Source: Acidimicrobiia bacterium (GTDB lineage Bacteria > Actinomycetota > Acidimicrobiia > IMCC26256 > JAOSJM01). Taken from it: a DNA stretch of 64,000 nucleotides. The notes beneath the pieces were generated by a model, which worked only from the letters and a program-made list of their open reading frames with translations, was not told where the DNA came from and made no database searches. Of the stretch, positions 1 through 7,813 are shown piece after piece; position 1 is the stretch's first letter; each line of letters starts with the position of its first letter. The stretch is from positions 62,001-126,000 of the forward strand of contig JAOSJM010000005.1 in the NCBI GenBank assembly GCA_027494165.1, written 5' to 3'. The position numbers and the translations under genes are program-made.

Positions 1-192
1 GCCATCAACGAGGTCGGCGAGATCGACCCCGACGGGGTGAAGGACTACCTCGAGTCCAACGGCTACGACGGGGTCAAGGCGACCTACGAGTACGACGCCG
101 AGCGCCACGACGGCATCGGCCTCGACGACCTCGTGTTCATCGTCGCCGACTCCTTCGAGGACGGAACCCTCGAGCTGGCGCCGAACCAGTAG
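1..192 (+). CDS. ABC transporter substrate-binding protein, C-terminal end (partial)
   Basis: The window opens inside this frame, which ends at TAG 190-192 and gives about 63 residues. The segment (LESNGYDGVKATYEYDAERH, later DGTLELAPNQ) resembles the C-terminal lobe of periplasmic branched-chain amino-acid-type binding proteins (Peripla_BP_6). A LivH permease follows 90 bp downstream on the same strand, which supports the reading. The role would be to capture the ligand outside the membrane and deliver it to the permease. The ligand cannot be told from this fragment. The identification rests mainly on context because the ligand-binding N-terminal lobe is outside the window. Confidence 0.7.
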   Translation, partial: AINEVGEIDPDGVKDYLESNGYDGVKATYEYDAERHDGIGLDDLVFIVADSFEDGTLELAPNQ

Positions 193-200
193 CGGGCCGG

Positions 201-232
201 GTGGGCTCCCCCGGGCGACCGGGGGAGCCCAC
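201..232 (+). terminator. 14-bp perfect hairpin with GCGA tetraloop after the binding-protein gene
   Basis: Arms 201-214 and 219-232 pair perfectly, closing a GNRA-type tetraloop (GCGA, 215-218). It begins 8 bp after the binding-protein stop codon and no U tract follows. It could be a terminator or a 3' stabilising stem that keeps the binding protein in excess over the permease genes. All the other binding-protein genes in the window have a comparable stem. Confidence 0.65.
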
Positions 233-282
233 CGCCCTCCTGACCCCCACCGGCCTCACAGGAGCCCCCGGGCCGCCTCGCC

Positions 283-1170
283 ATGGACCTCACCGAAGCG
301 ATCAACATCGCCCTCGCCGGCCTCACCGCCGGGGCCATCTACGCCCTGCTCGCGATGGGCTACGACGTCATCTTCGCCACCACCGGCGTGCTCAACTTCG
401 CCCACGGCGAGCTGATGATGGTGGGCACGATGGTCGGCGTCGGCCTCTTCGGGGACCGGGGCTGGCCCGTCCTGATCGCCCTCACGGCCACCGTCCTCTT
501 CGCCGGTGCGCTCGGGGCCGTCGAGGAGCGCACCGCGGTGCGCCCGGCGACCTCCCGGGGCCACGGCGCGCTCGGGTGGGTGCTGGCCACGCTCGGCTTC
601 GCCATCATCCTCCGGTCGGCGTTCGCGCTGATCATGGGACCCGACATCCGGGTCTTCCCGTCGTTCGTGTCCGACGACCCCGTCGACGTCGGCGGCGTGC
701 TGCTGAACCCCCAGCAGCTCCTCGTGATCGGGGTCGCGCTGGCGATGGCCGTCCTCCTCCACGTGCTCTACCGCCGGACCCTCCTGGGCCAGGCCCTGAG
801 CGCCGTGGCCGCCGACCCGGAGGCCGCGGCCATGCGGGGGATCCCGGTGGGCCGGCTCTCCACCATCTCGTTCGCGCTGGGCTCGGCCATCGCCGGCCTC
901 ACCGGCTTCGTCGCCGGGCCCATCACCGCCGCCTTCCCCACCATCGGCTTCGGCTTCGCGCTCAAGGGCTTCATCGCCGCGGCCGTCGGCGGCATCCCCG
1001 AGATCCGCGGCGCGCTCGTCGGCGGTCTCCTGCTGGGGCTCATCGAGGCGTTCGGCGTCCACTGGATCGGCGCCGGGTTCCGGGACGCGGTCGTCTTCGT
1101 CGCCCTGCTGGCCATGCTGGCCGTGCGCCCCGGCGGCCTGCTCGGCCGGGCCGCGGTGAGGTCGGTCTGA
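283..1170 (+). CDS. livH: Branched-chain amino acid-type ABC permease, LivH family
   Basis: A 295-residue integral membrane protein with the usual LivH order: N-terminal ITAGAIYALLAMGYDVIF-type segment, the GVLNFAHGELMMVG motif near residues 38-51, and about eight hydrophobic segments. It forms half of the inner-membrane channel of a Liv-type importer. ATG 283 follows a GGAG at 261-264 with rather long spacing. The next gene starts 64 bp downstream, but an ATG overlapping this stop codon (1170) lies out of frame with it, so the true start of the downstream gene may be obscured by a missing base. Substrate unknown; the neighbours (hydrolase, VOC, acyl-CoA enzymes) suggest a carboxylic acid rather than an amino acid. 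Confidence 0.9.
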   Translation: MDLTEAINIALAGLTAGAIYALLAMGYDVIFATTGVLNFAHGELMMVGTMVGVGLFGDRGWPVLIALTATVLFAGALGAVEERTAVRPATSRGHGALGWVLATLGFAIILRSAFALIMGPDIRVFPSFVSDDPVDVGGVLLNPQQLLVIGVALAMAVLLHVLYRRTLLGQALSAVAADPEAAAMRGIPVGRLSTISFALGSAIAGLTGFVAGPITAAFPTIGFGFALKGFIAAAVGGIPEIRGALVGGLLLGLIEAFGVHWIGAGFRDAVVFVALLAMLAVRPGGLLGRAAVRSV

Positions 1171-1234
1171 TGGAGCCGCTGACGTCGGTCGGGAGCTCAC
1201 GGCGGACCTGGGCCCCCACCTCATCACGCTCGGC

Positions 1235-3088
1235 GTGCTGCTGCTCGGCCCCGAGACGGTGGCCAAGGTCATCAGCCTGCTCACGAGCATCGTGACCTGG
1301 CCGTTCACCCGCGAGCTGCGGACCGCGAGCAACCGCTTCGAGATCTTCAACGCCGAGCTGCTGCTCATCTACCTGATCGCCGTGATCGGCCTGAACCTGC
1401 TCTTCCAGAGCGGCCTCATGTCGATCGGGCACAGCGCCCTGTTCGGCCTCGGTGGCTACTTCGTCGCCATCGCCATGGTCGAGCACGGCTGGAGCCTCTG
1501 GGTCGCGCTCCCCGCCGCCGGCCTGCTCGCGGGGGTGGTCGGCCTGGCCCTCGGCGTCCCCGCCCTGCGCCTCGGCCTCTTCACCCTGGCCATGGTCACC
1601 GTCGGCTACGCGTTCGTGTTCGAGGACATGGCCATCGAGTTCCGCAGCATCACGGGCGGGGGCGACGGCTTCCGCGGGGTCCGCCAGCCGGCCCCGTTCG
1701 ACACCCTCGAGTCCTACTACTGGCTGGTCCTGATCGTGGTCGTCGTCGCCTACGTCGTCGGCCACAACCTCCTGCGCTCCCCCGCCGGGCGGGCGTCGAA
1801 GGCCGTGGCCTCGAACCCGGTCGCGGCCCAGTCGCTCGGCATCAGCCTCTACGTCACCAAGCTGCGGGCCTTCAGCATCTCGAGCGTGTTCGCCGGGATC
1901 GCCGGTGGGCTCTTCGCCCCGCTCATCGGCTTCGTCGCCCCCGACTCGTTCACGGTCAACCTGGCCATCCTGCTCCTCCTCATGGTGCTCTTCGGCGGGG
2001 CGGGGACGGTCGCCGGCCCGGTGATCGGCACGCTCCTGCTCTTCCGGATCCCCATCGAGGTCGAGCGGGTCGCCGAGCAGCCCGGCGACTGGAGCCTGCT
2101 CATCTACGGCGCCGTCCTGCTCGCCTCCGTGCACCTCTTCCCCCAGGGCCTCATGAGCGCCTGGTGGTGGGTCCGGGCCCGGATCCCCTGGCTGGCCCGC
2201 GAGGCGGCCGTGGTCGAGGAGCGGGAGCGGGCGGACGTCACGGCGGTGACGACCCCGGTGCCCGTGTCGGCGGGCCCCGTCCTGGAGACCACCGGCGTCG
2301 TGAAGACGCTCGGTGGCGTGCGGGCCCTCGACGGCCTCGACCTGACCCTCGAGCCGGGCACCGTCCACGCGCTCATCGGGCCCAACGGCTCGGGCAAGAC
2401 CACGTTCCTCAACGTCGTGTCCGGCTACCTCACCCCCGACCAGGGCACCGTCGAGCTCTTCGGGCGGGACGCCGGGACCCGCGCGCCGCACCTGCGGGCC
2501 CGCGACGGGCTGGCCCGGACCTTCCAGACCCCGTTCGTGTTCGAGGGGATCACCTGCCTCGAGAACGTCATGACGGCGCTCGACGGCCACCGCCGCCACG
2601 GCGTGCTGGCCTTCACGGTGCGCTGGCCGGGCGCCCGGCGGGAGGAGCGCCTGCGGTACCGGAAGGCCGAGGAGATCCTCGACGCGGTCGGTCTCGGCAC
2701 CCGGGCGAACGCCTCGGCGGGGAGCCTCCCGCCGGGTGAGCGCCGCCTGCTCGAGCTCGCCCGGGTGCTGGCGCTCGAGCCCCGCGCCGTGCTCATGGAC
2801 GAGCCCGCCGCTGGCCTGTCGGGGGCCGAGATCGAGGAGCTGGAGGAGGTCATCCGGTCGCTGCGGCAGGCCGGCATCGCCGTGCTGCTCGTCGAGCACC
2901 ACGTGGAGATGGTGCTGCGGCTGGCCGACGTGGTCACCGTGATCGACTTCGGCGAGGTGATCGCCCACGGACCTCCCGAGGACGTGCGCCACGATCCCCG
3001 GGTCATCGCCGCCTACCTCGGCACCGCGGAGGACGGCGAGCACCCGCTCGAGACGGGGGCGGCCGCCCCCGAAGGGGCCCAGCCGTGA
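1235..3088 (+). CDS. Fused LivM permease and LivG ATPase of a Liv-type ABC importer
   Basis: A 617-residue protein with two domains. Residues 1-310 are a LivM-type permease (LLLIYLIAVIGLNLLFQSG, SIGHSALFGLGGYF). Residues from about 348 are a LivG-type ATPase with Walker A GPNGSGKT (about 382-389), a degenerate signature LPPGERR (about 498), Walker B AVLMDEPAAG and an EHH switch. This joins channel and ATPase in one polypeptide. GTG 1235 is the only in-frame GTG or ATG after an upstream stop at 1157. However, ATG 1170, overlapping the livH stop, would be in frame if one base were missing between 1170 and 1235, giving a more natural coupled start. LivF follows with a GTGA overlap. Confidence 0.88.
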   Translation: MLLLGPETVAKVISLLTSIVTWPFTRELRTASNRFEIFNAELLLIYLIAVIGLNLLFQSGLMSIGHSALFGLGGYFVAIAMVEHGWSLWVALPAAGLLAGVVGLALGVPALRLGLFTLAMVTVGYAFVFEDMAIEFRSITGGGDGFRGVRQPAPFDTLESYYWLVLIVVVVAYVVGHNLLRSPAGRASKAVASNPVAAQSLGISLYVTKLRAFSISSVFAGIAGGLFAPLIGFVAPDSFTVNLAILLLLMVLFGGAGTVAGPVIGTLLLFRIPIEVERVAEQPGDWSLLIYGAVLLASVHLFPQGLMSAWWWVRARIPWLAREAAVVEERERADVTAVTTPVPVSAGPVLETTGVVKTLGGVRALDGLDLTLEPGTVHALIGPNGSGKTTFLNVVSGYLTPDQGTVELFGRDAGTRAPHLRARDGLARTFQTPFVFEGITCLENVMTALDGHRRHGVLAFTVRWPGARREERLRYRKAEEILDAVGLGTRANASAGSLPPGERRLLELARVLALEPRAVLMDEPAAGLSGAEIEELEEVIRSLRQAGIAVLLVEHHVEMVLRLADVVTVIDFGEVIAHGPPEDVRHDPRVIAAYLGTAEDGEHPLETGAAAPEGAQP

Positions 3089-3798
3089 GCCTGCTCGAGG
3101 TCCGGGGGCTGGTGGCGGGCTACGGGCGGGTCCCGGTGCTGCACGGGCTCGACTTCCACGTCGACGAGGGCGAGCTCGTGACGGTGATCGGGGCGAACGG
3201 GGCCGGGAAGTCGACCCTGCTCCGCACGATCGCCGGGATCAACCGGGCGTTCGCAGGGGAGATGATCCTCGACGGCGCGCCCATCACGAAGACGCCGGCG
3301 GCGAGGGTGAACGCGCTCGGCGTCGCCCACGTCCCCGAGAACCGCCGGGTCTTCCCCGAGCACCCCATCGCGGAGAACCTGCGCCTCGGCGCGTTCGTCC
3401 GGCGTCGCGACCGGCGCGGGATCGCCGACGACATGGAGCGGATGTACGAGAAGTTCCCGATCCTCGGGGAGCGGCGCGACCAGCCCGCCGGGACGCTCTC
3501 GGGTGGGGAGCAGCAGATGCTCGCCATCGCCATGGCCCTCATGGCCCGGCCCCGGCTCCTCATGCTCGACGAGCCCTCCCTCGGCCTGGCCCCGATCATC
3601 GTCCGCCGGATCTTCGCCGAGATCCGGGAGCTGCAGCGCGAGGGCACGACGATCCTCCTGGTCGAGCAGATCGCCAACCTGGCCCTGCAGGTGGCCGACC
3701 GGGGGCTGGTCCTGTCGCTCGGGCGGTTCGTGAAGGAGGCCCCGGCGTCCGAGCTGCTCCGGGACGAGGCGGTGCGGGCCGCGTACCTGGGCACGTGA
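3085..3798 (+). CDS. livF: Branched-chain amino acid-type ABC ATPase, LivF family
   Basis: A 237-residue cytoplasmic ATPase with Walker A GANGAGKS (about 36-43), signature LSGGEQQM (about 138), Walker B LLMLDEPSLGLAP and the H-loop LLVEQ. The length matches LivF. GTG 3085 overlaps the stop of the LivM-LivG fusion (GTGA), so translation is likely coupled. With that fusion it supplies the second ATPase of the importer. The stop codon in turn overlaps the GTG start of the hydrolase, so the transporter and the next two enzymes probably share one mRNA. Confidence 0.92.
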   Translation: MSLLEVRGLVAGYGRVPVLHGLDFHVDEGELVTVIGANGAGKSTLLRTIAGINRAFAGEMILDGAPITKTPAARVNALGVAHVPENRRVFPEHPIAENLRLGAFVRRRDRRGIADDMERMYEKFPILGERRDQPAGTLSGGEQQMLAIAMALMARPRLLMLDEPSLGLAPIIVRRIFAEIRELQREGTTILLVEQIANLALQVADRGLVLSLGRFVKEAPASELLRDEAVRAAYLGT

Positions 3799-4649
3799 GC
3801 GACGCGCTGCCCGTCGAGCTGGTCCGGACGCGCAGCGCGGACGGCGTGCTGCTCCACGGCGCCCTCGTCGGCCGGGGCGCCCGCCAGGGGGTGCTCGCGG
3901 TGCACGGCGCCTGGGGCAGCTTCTACGGCACGCCGGTCTTCGACCTGCTGCCCGCCGCGGCCGGGCGCGGGCTCGTCGCGCTGTCGCTGAACGGGCGGGC
4001 CCACGACCTGGGGAGCCTCGGCGACGGCGAGCCGTGCATCGGGCTGATCCGGGACCGGTTCGAGGACGCTCCGCTCGACCTCGACGCCGCGGCGGGCGTC
4101 CTGACCTCGGCCGGGGCGGAGCGGTACGTGGTCGTGGGCCACAGCTTCGGCAGCGCCAAGGTCGCCTACTGGCTGGCCGAGCGGGGACCGGCGGGCGCCG
4201 CCGGGCTCGTCCTGGTGAGCCCGGCCCCCGCCCTCGCCACGACCACCCGGTGGTTCGTGGAGGGAGCGCTCGAGCACCACGTCGCCCGGGCGGCGGCCGC
4301 GATCGCGGCCGGCGAGCCCCACCGGCTCGTGGTGCTGTCGTCGTCGGCACCGGTCCCCATGGTCGCCGAGGCGGCGACGGTCCTGTCCCTGTGGGGGCCC
4401 GGTTCGCTCGCCGACCCCACCCTCCACGTGCCCCGGCTGTCGATCCCGGTCCTCGTGACCGTCGGCGACCGCGAGCCGTCCGCCTACCGCGAGCGGGCCG
4501 AGCGGGTCGCCGACGCCGCTGCCGACGCCGAGCTCGTGGTCCTGCCCGGCGACCACTACTACGACGACCGTGAGGCGCTCGTCTCCACCGTGCTCGACTG
4601 GGTGTGCCGGCGGGGCCTCCTCGACCTCGAAGGGAGCGAGGGCCGATGA
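3795..4649 (+). CDS. Alpha/beta hydrolase family protein
   Basis: A 284-residue protein with the nucleophile elbow GHSFGS (Ser near residue 117). A candidate acid lies in VGDREP and a candidate histidine in PGDHYYDD near the C-terminus, giving a plausible Ser-Asp-His triad. GTG 3795 overlaps the livF stop by four bases, and the gene ends four bases into the VOC gene. Being locked into the importer operon suggests that it hydrolyses an ester, lactone or thioester of the imported compound. The substrate is not evident. No signal peptide, so it is probably cytoplasmic. Confidence 0.75.
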   Translation: MSDALPVELVRTRSADGVLLHGALVGRGARQGVLAVHGAWGSFYGTPVFDLLPAAAGRGLVALSLNGRAHDLGSLGDGEPCIGLIRDRFEDAPLDLDAAAGVLTSAGAERYVVVGHSFGSAKVAYWLAERGPAGAAGLVLVSPAPALATTTRWFVEGALEHHVARAAAAIAAGEPHRLVVLSSSAPVPMVAEAATVLSLWGPGSLADPTLHVPRLSIPVLVTVGDREPSAYRERAERVADAAADAELVVLPGDHYYDDREALVSTVLDWVCRRGLLDLEGSEGR

Positions 4650-5173
4650 CCGACCAGGCCGCGAGGGACCTGCCCGACCTGGGCATCGAAGCCGTGTTCG
4701 ACCATGCCGCGGCCGCCGCGCCCCGCATCCGCGACCTGCTCCCGATCTACCTGGACCTGCTCGGAGGCACCTTCCACCAGGGTGGCGACAACTCCAGGGT
4801 CGGGTACCGGGCCGTGCAGATCGTCTACCCCGGGGGCGGGAAGATGGAGCTGATGGAGCCCCACCCCGGCTCCACGTTCTTCGACCGGTTCTTCGCGAGC
4901 CGCGGCGCGGGGCTGCACCACCTCACGTTCAAGGTCCCCGACATCGACGCCGCGATCGCCGCGGTCGAGCGCGCCGGGTACACCCCCACGAGCATCTACA
5001 CCGCCGACCGCGACTGGAAGGAGGTCTTCCTCCACCCCAAGGAGTCGCACGGCGTCCTCATCCAGCTCGCCCAGGCCGCTGCGGGCTTCCCGCGGCCCGC
5101 CGAGGGCCGCCAGACCCTCGACGACGTGCTGGCCGGGCGGGGCGACAACGGCACCGGCGTCCCCAGCCCCTGA
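4646..5173 (+). CDS. VOC (glyoxalase/dioxygenase) family protein, possibly methylmalonyl-CoA-epimerase-like
   Basis: A 175-residue protein with the vicinal-oxygen-chelate layout: FDHAA near the N-terminus, a MELMEP glutamate in the middle and GAGLHHLTFKVPDIDAAI, giving His/Glu/His metal-ligand candidates. The GLHHL...V.DI.AAI pattern is close to methylmalonyl-CoA epimerases. A split B12 mutase at the other end of the window makes that role reasonable, but other VOC activities are possible. ATG 4646 overlaps the hydrolase stop (ATGA). Last gene of the first operon; it faces the LLM gene tail-to-tail with only 18 bp between. Confidence 0.72.
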   Translation: MTDQAARDLPDLGIEAVFDHAAAAAPRIRDLLPIYLDLLGGTFHQGGDNSRVGYRAVQIVYPGGGKMELMEPHPGSTFFDRFFASRGAGLHHLTFKVPDIDAAIAAVERAGYTPTSIYTADRDWKEVFLHPKESHGVLIQLAQAAAGFPRPAEGRQTLDDVLAGRGDNGTGVPSP

Positions 5174-5191
5174 CCGGCCGGGGAGGCCCCG

Positions 5192-6241
5192 TCACCCGAG
5201 CCGGGCCCGGCAGGCGTCGCGGATGGCCGCGTGGGTCTCGAGGTAGCCGAGACCCAGCCCGTTGTCCCGGCCGGACGCGGCGCTCATGTCGCAGAGCACC
5301 AGGTGCTCGGCCCCCGCGTCGACGTACGCGGCCAGGGTCGCCGCGATGTCGTCGGGGCTGCCGTGGGGGATCACGCCGGCCAGCTCGTCGACGTCGATGC
5401 CGGCCACGAGGTCGTGGAGCCGCGGGTCGGTCGGGACCAGGCTCCCCCACGGACCCTCGGGCAGCGGCGTCCGGGTGAGCGCGCCCTGCGGGAGCAGCAG
5501 CCCGAGGGCCCGGAGCGCGGGGACCTCGAGCAGCCGCCGGGCCACCTCCCGGTCGGCCCCGGCGACGAGCCACACGAAGGCCCCGGCCTCCACCGCCGAC
5601 GGGGCGCGGCCGGCGTCCGCGGCCGCGGCCCGCACCGCCGCCAGCGCCTCGCGGTAGGGCTCGGGACCGAACGCGGTCGGCAGCCAGCCGTCGGCCCGGC
5701 TGCCGGTGATGCGCAGCGTGCGCGGCCCGTGGGCCGCCACCCACACCGGCGGCGCCGGGACGACCGCGGAGAGGCCGCAGAGCGCCTGGTCGAGGTGGTA
5801 GTGCTCGCCCGCGAAGTCGACCGGCCGGCCGTCGCGCCACAGCGCCCGCATCACCTGGAGGGCCTCCTCGAGCCGGCCCACCGGCTTCTCGTAGGGGATG
5901 CCGTAGGGACGGGTACCCGCGACCTCGCCGCACCCGACGCCCAGGAGGAGGCGGCCCCCCGAGAGCTGCTGGAGGGTGACCGCGCTCTGGGCGAGCTGGG
6001 CCGGGTGGCGCCGCAGGGGGTCGGTCACCGCCGTCCCCAGGTGGATCCGGCCGGTGGCCACGGCGGCCGCCCCCATGAGCGGGAACGGGTCGAGGAGCGC
6101 GTGGGGGCCCTCGGGCAGCCAGCCCATGAGCCGGTCGGCCCACCACATCGAGTCGAACCCCGCCTCCTCGGCCGCCCGGACCGCCCGGGTGGCGTCGCGG
6201 GCGGGGAGCTGGGAGCCGGGGATGCCGAAGCGGATGTTCAT
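5192..6241 (-). CDS. LLM class (F420-type) flavin-dependent oxidoreductase
   Basis: A 349-residue TIM-barrel protein of the luciferase-like monooxygenase family: FGIPGSQ start, EEAGFDSMWWADR, GTAVTDPLRRHPAQLAQ, LSGGRLLLGVGCGE and GSRADGWLP are characteristic. In actinobacteria such proteins usually use F420 to oxidise or reduce alcohols and CoA thioesters; which cofactor is used here is inferred. ATG 6241 is chosen because GGAGGG lies just upstream. It is divergent from the TetR gene at 6310 and shares its 68-bp promoter region, so it may be that regulator's target. Confidence 0.85.
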   Translation of the reverse strand: MNIRFGIPGSQLPARDATRAVRAAEEAGFDSMWWADRLMGWLPEGPHALLDPFPLMGAAAVATGRIHLGTAVTDPLRRHPAQLAQSAVTLQQLSGGRLLLGVGCGEVAGTRPYGIPYEKPVGRLEEALQVMRALWRDGRPVDFAGEHYHLDQALCGLSAVVPAPPVWVAAHGPRTLRITGSRADGWLPTAFGPEPYREALAAVRAAAADAGRAPSAVEAGAFVWLVAGADREVARRLLEVPALRALGLLLPQGALTRTPLPEGPWGSLVPTDPRLHDLVAGIDVDELAGVIPHGSPDDIAATLAAYVDAGAEHLVLCDMSAASGRDNGLGLGYLETHAAIRDACRARLG

Positions 6242-6268
6242 GGCGTGCCCTCCCTTCCTCGTCCATGC

Positions 6269-6291
6269 ATTATCGTCGCGCAAGTCGATTC
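6269..6291. promoter_or_regulatory. Candidate operator between LLM and TetR genes
   Basis: The 23 bp ATTATCGTCGCGCAAGTCGATTC sit in the divergent intergenic space. The same pattern recurs in reverse orientation at 7768-7790: ATTATCG, a C two bases later, then AGTC and ATTC at the same spacing. A TetR autoregulatory site for the gene at 6310 is the simplest reading. Only two copies, so this is tentative. Confidence 0.4.
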
Positions 6292-6309
6292 TTGGGAGGA
6301 GCGGCCCCG

Positions 6310-6936
6310 ATGGCGACCCGCCGGGCGCCGGGACGGCCGAGGGGCCGCCCGGCCAAGACCCGCCAGGAGATCGTGGAGGCCGGCGCCGGGGTCTTCCGCC
6401 GCCTGGGCTACCACCAGGCCCGGATGGACGACGTCGCCGCCGCGCTCGGGCTGAGCAAGGGCAGCCTCTACTACTACGTCCACACCAAGGAGGACCTGCT
6501 CTTCGAGATCGTGCTCCCGCCCTACCGGGAGGCGATCGCCCACCTCACCGAGGTCGCGGCCTCCGACCTCCCCGTCCCGGCCCGGCTCGAGGAGGTGATC
6601 CGGCGGCACCTCTCGAACGTCGTGAAGCACTACCCGGCCATCTCGATCTACCTCGAGAGCCACCGCCACCTCCCGGTGCCCGAGGAGATGCGCCAGCTCG
6701 ACCGCGAGTACTCGGCCCGGCTCAGGCAGATCGTCATCGACGGGATGCGCGACGGGTCGCTGCGGATCCAGGATCCGGCCACGGCGGTGGCGGCCCTGGT
6801 CGGCATGTGCAACTGGTTCGCCATCCGCTACGAGCCCGCCGGGGGATGGGACCCGGTCGAGGTCGCGGCCGGCTTCGCCGCCATCTTCCTCGAGGGGCTC
6901 GTCGTCCCCCATCCCGAGAGGAGGCCTCGTGGCTGA
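6310..6936 (+). CDS. TetR family transcriptional regulator
   Basis: A 208-residue regulator with an N-terminal helix-turn-helix: RQEIVEAGAGVFRRLGYHQARMDDVAAALGLS-type spacing followed by KGSLYYYVHTKEDLL, the TetR hallmark. The C-terminal part resembles TetR_C domains (HYPAISIYLESH). ATG 6310 has a GGGAGGAG ribosome site. It is divergent from the LLM gene and overlaps the crotonase at 6929 by eight bases, so it probably controls both. The ligand is likely an acyl-CoA or hydrophobic acid, inferred from the neighbours. Confidence 0.88.
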   Translation: MATRRAPGRPRGRPAKTRQEIVEAGAGVFRRLGYHQARMDDVAAALGLSKGSLYYYVHTKEDLLFEIVLPPYREAIAHLTEVAASDLPVPARLEEVIRRHLSNVVKHYPAISIYLESHRHLPVPEEMRQLDREYSARLRQIVIDGMRDGSLRIQDPATAVAALVGMCNWFAIRYEPAGGWDPVEVAAGFAAIFLEGLVVPHPERRPRG

Positions 6937-7720
6937 CGGACGCGTGGACGTCGAGGACGTGGAGGGCCTCCGGGTCCTCGTGCTCTCCCGGCCCGGCAAG
7001 CTCAACGGCATGGACACGCCCATGCTGGAGTCCCTCCTCGGGGCGGTGCGGGAGGCGACGTCCGACCGGTCGGTCCGGGCGGTCCTGCTCACCGGGGAGG
7101 GCGAGGCGTTCAGCGCCGGCGGCGACCCCGACGAGCTCACGGGGATCGCGGGCCACGACGTGCTCGACACCGTCGACCGCTGGACCGGGATCTCCACGGA
7201 GGTCGCGGGGCTGATCTTCCACGCCGAGAAGCCCGTCGTCGCCGCGGTCGACGGGCCCGCGTTCGGCGCCGGGTGCGCCCTGGCCCTCGCCTGCGACGTC
7301 GTGCTCGCCTCGGAGCGCGCCCGCTTCGGGCCCGTCTTCACCCAGCGGGGGATCCTCCCCGACCACGCCCTGCTGTGGTTCCTCCCCCGCCAGATCGGTC
7401 TCCTCGCGGCCAAGGAGCTGATCCTCAGCGGGCGGGTCGTCGAGGCCGCCGAGGCGGACCGGCTCGGCCTCTGCACGCGCGTGCTCCCGGCCGAGGGGTT
7501 CGCCGAGGCCGCCCGTGGCTACGCCCTCGACCTGGCCCGTGGCCCGACCCGGGCCCTGGCGGCGGCCAAGCTCGTGATGAACAAGGGGCTCGAGACCGAC
7601 ATGTGGACGGTGCAGGCCTTCGAGCGCATGATCCAGCCGTCGCTGTTCGCCAGCGACGACTTCCGCGAGGGGTTCGCCGCCTTCCGGGAGCGCCGCCGGC
7701 CCCGGTTCGGCGGTCGCTGA
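6929..7720 (+). CDS. Enoyl-CoA hydratase/isomerase family protein (crotonase fold)
   Basis: A 263-residue crotonase-fold protein with the two oxyanion-hole segments GEGEAFSAGGDPDEL and DGPAFGAGCALALACDVVLAS. In the catalytic region (GILPDHALLWFLPRQIG) I do not see the acidic residues of classical hydratases, so the reaction (hydration, isomerisation or other CoA chemistry) is open. GTG 6929 has GAGAGGAGG upstream and overlaps the TetR gene, implying co-transcription. A 93-bp gap with a candidate operator separates it from the next unit. Confidence 0.85.
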   Translation: MADGRVDVEDVEGLRVLVLSRPGKLNGMDTPMLESLLGAVREATSDRSVRAVLLTGEGEAFSAGGDPDELTGIAGHDVLDTVDRWTGISTEVAGLIFHAEKPVVAAVDGPAFGAGCALALACDVVLASERARFGPVFTQRGILPDHALLWFLPRQIGLLAAKELILSGRVVEAAEADRLGLCTRVLPAEGFAEAARGYALDLARGPTRALAAAKLVMNKGLETDMWTVQAFERMIQPSLFASDDFREGFAAFRERRRPRFGGR

Positions 7721-7767
7721 GCTCCCGGGCCCCACGGGGCGCGGGGCTCGCCGGGCCGGGCCCCGAC

Positions 7768-7790
7768 GAATAGACTCATTGGTCGATAAT
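7768..7790. promoter_or_regulatory. Candidate operator upstream of the FAD oxidoreductase unit
   Basis: On the minus strand this reads ATTATCGACC followed by AATGAGTCTATTC and aligns with the site at 6269-6291. It lies 24 bp before the GTG at 7814, where a promoter is expected because transcription of the 7814-14060 operon must begin near here. Confidence 0.4.
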
Positions 7791-7813
7791 CGTCGAGCTG
7801 GCGAGGGTGCACC

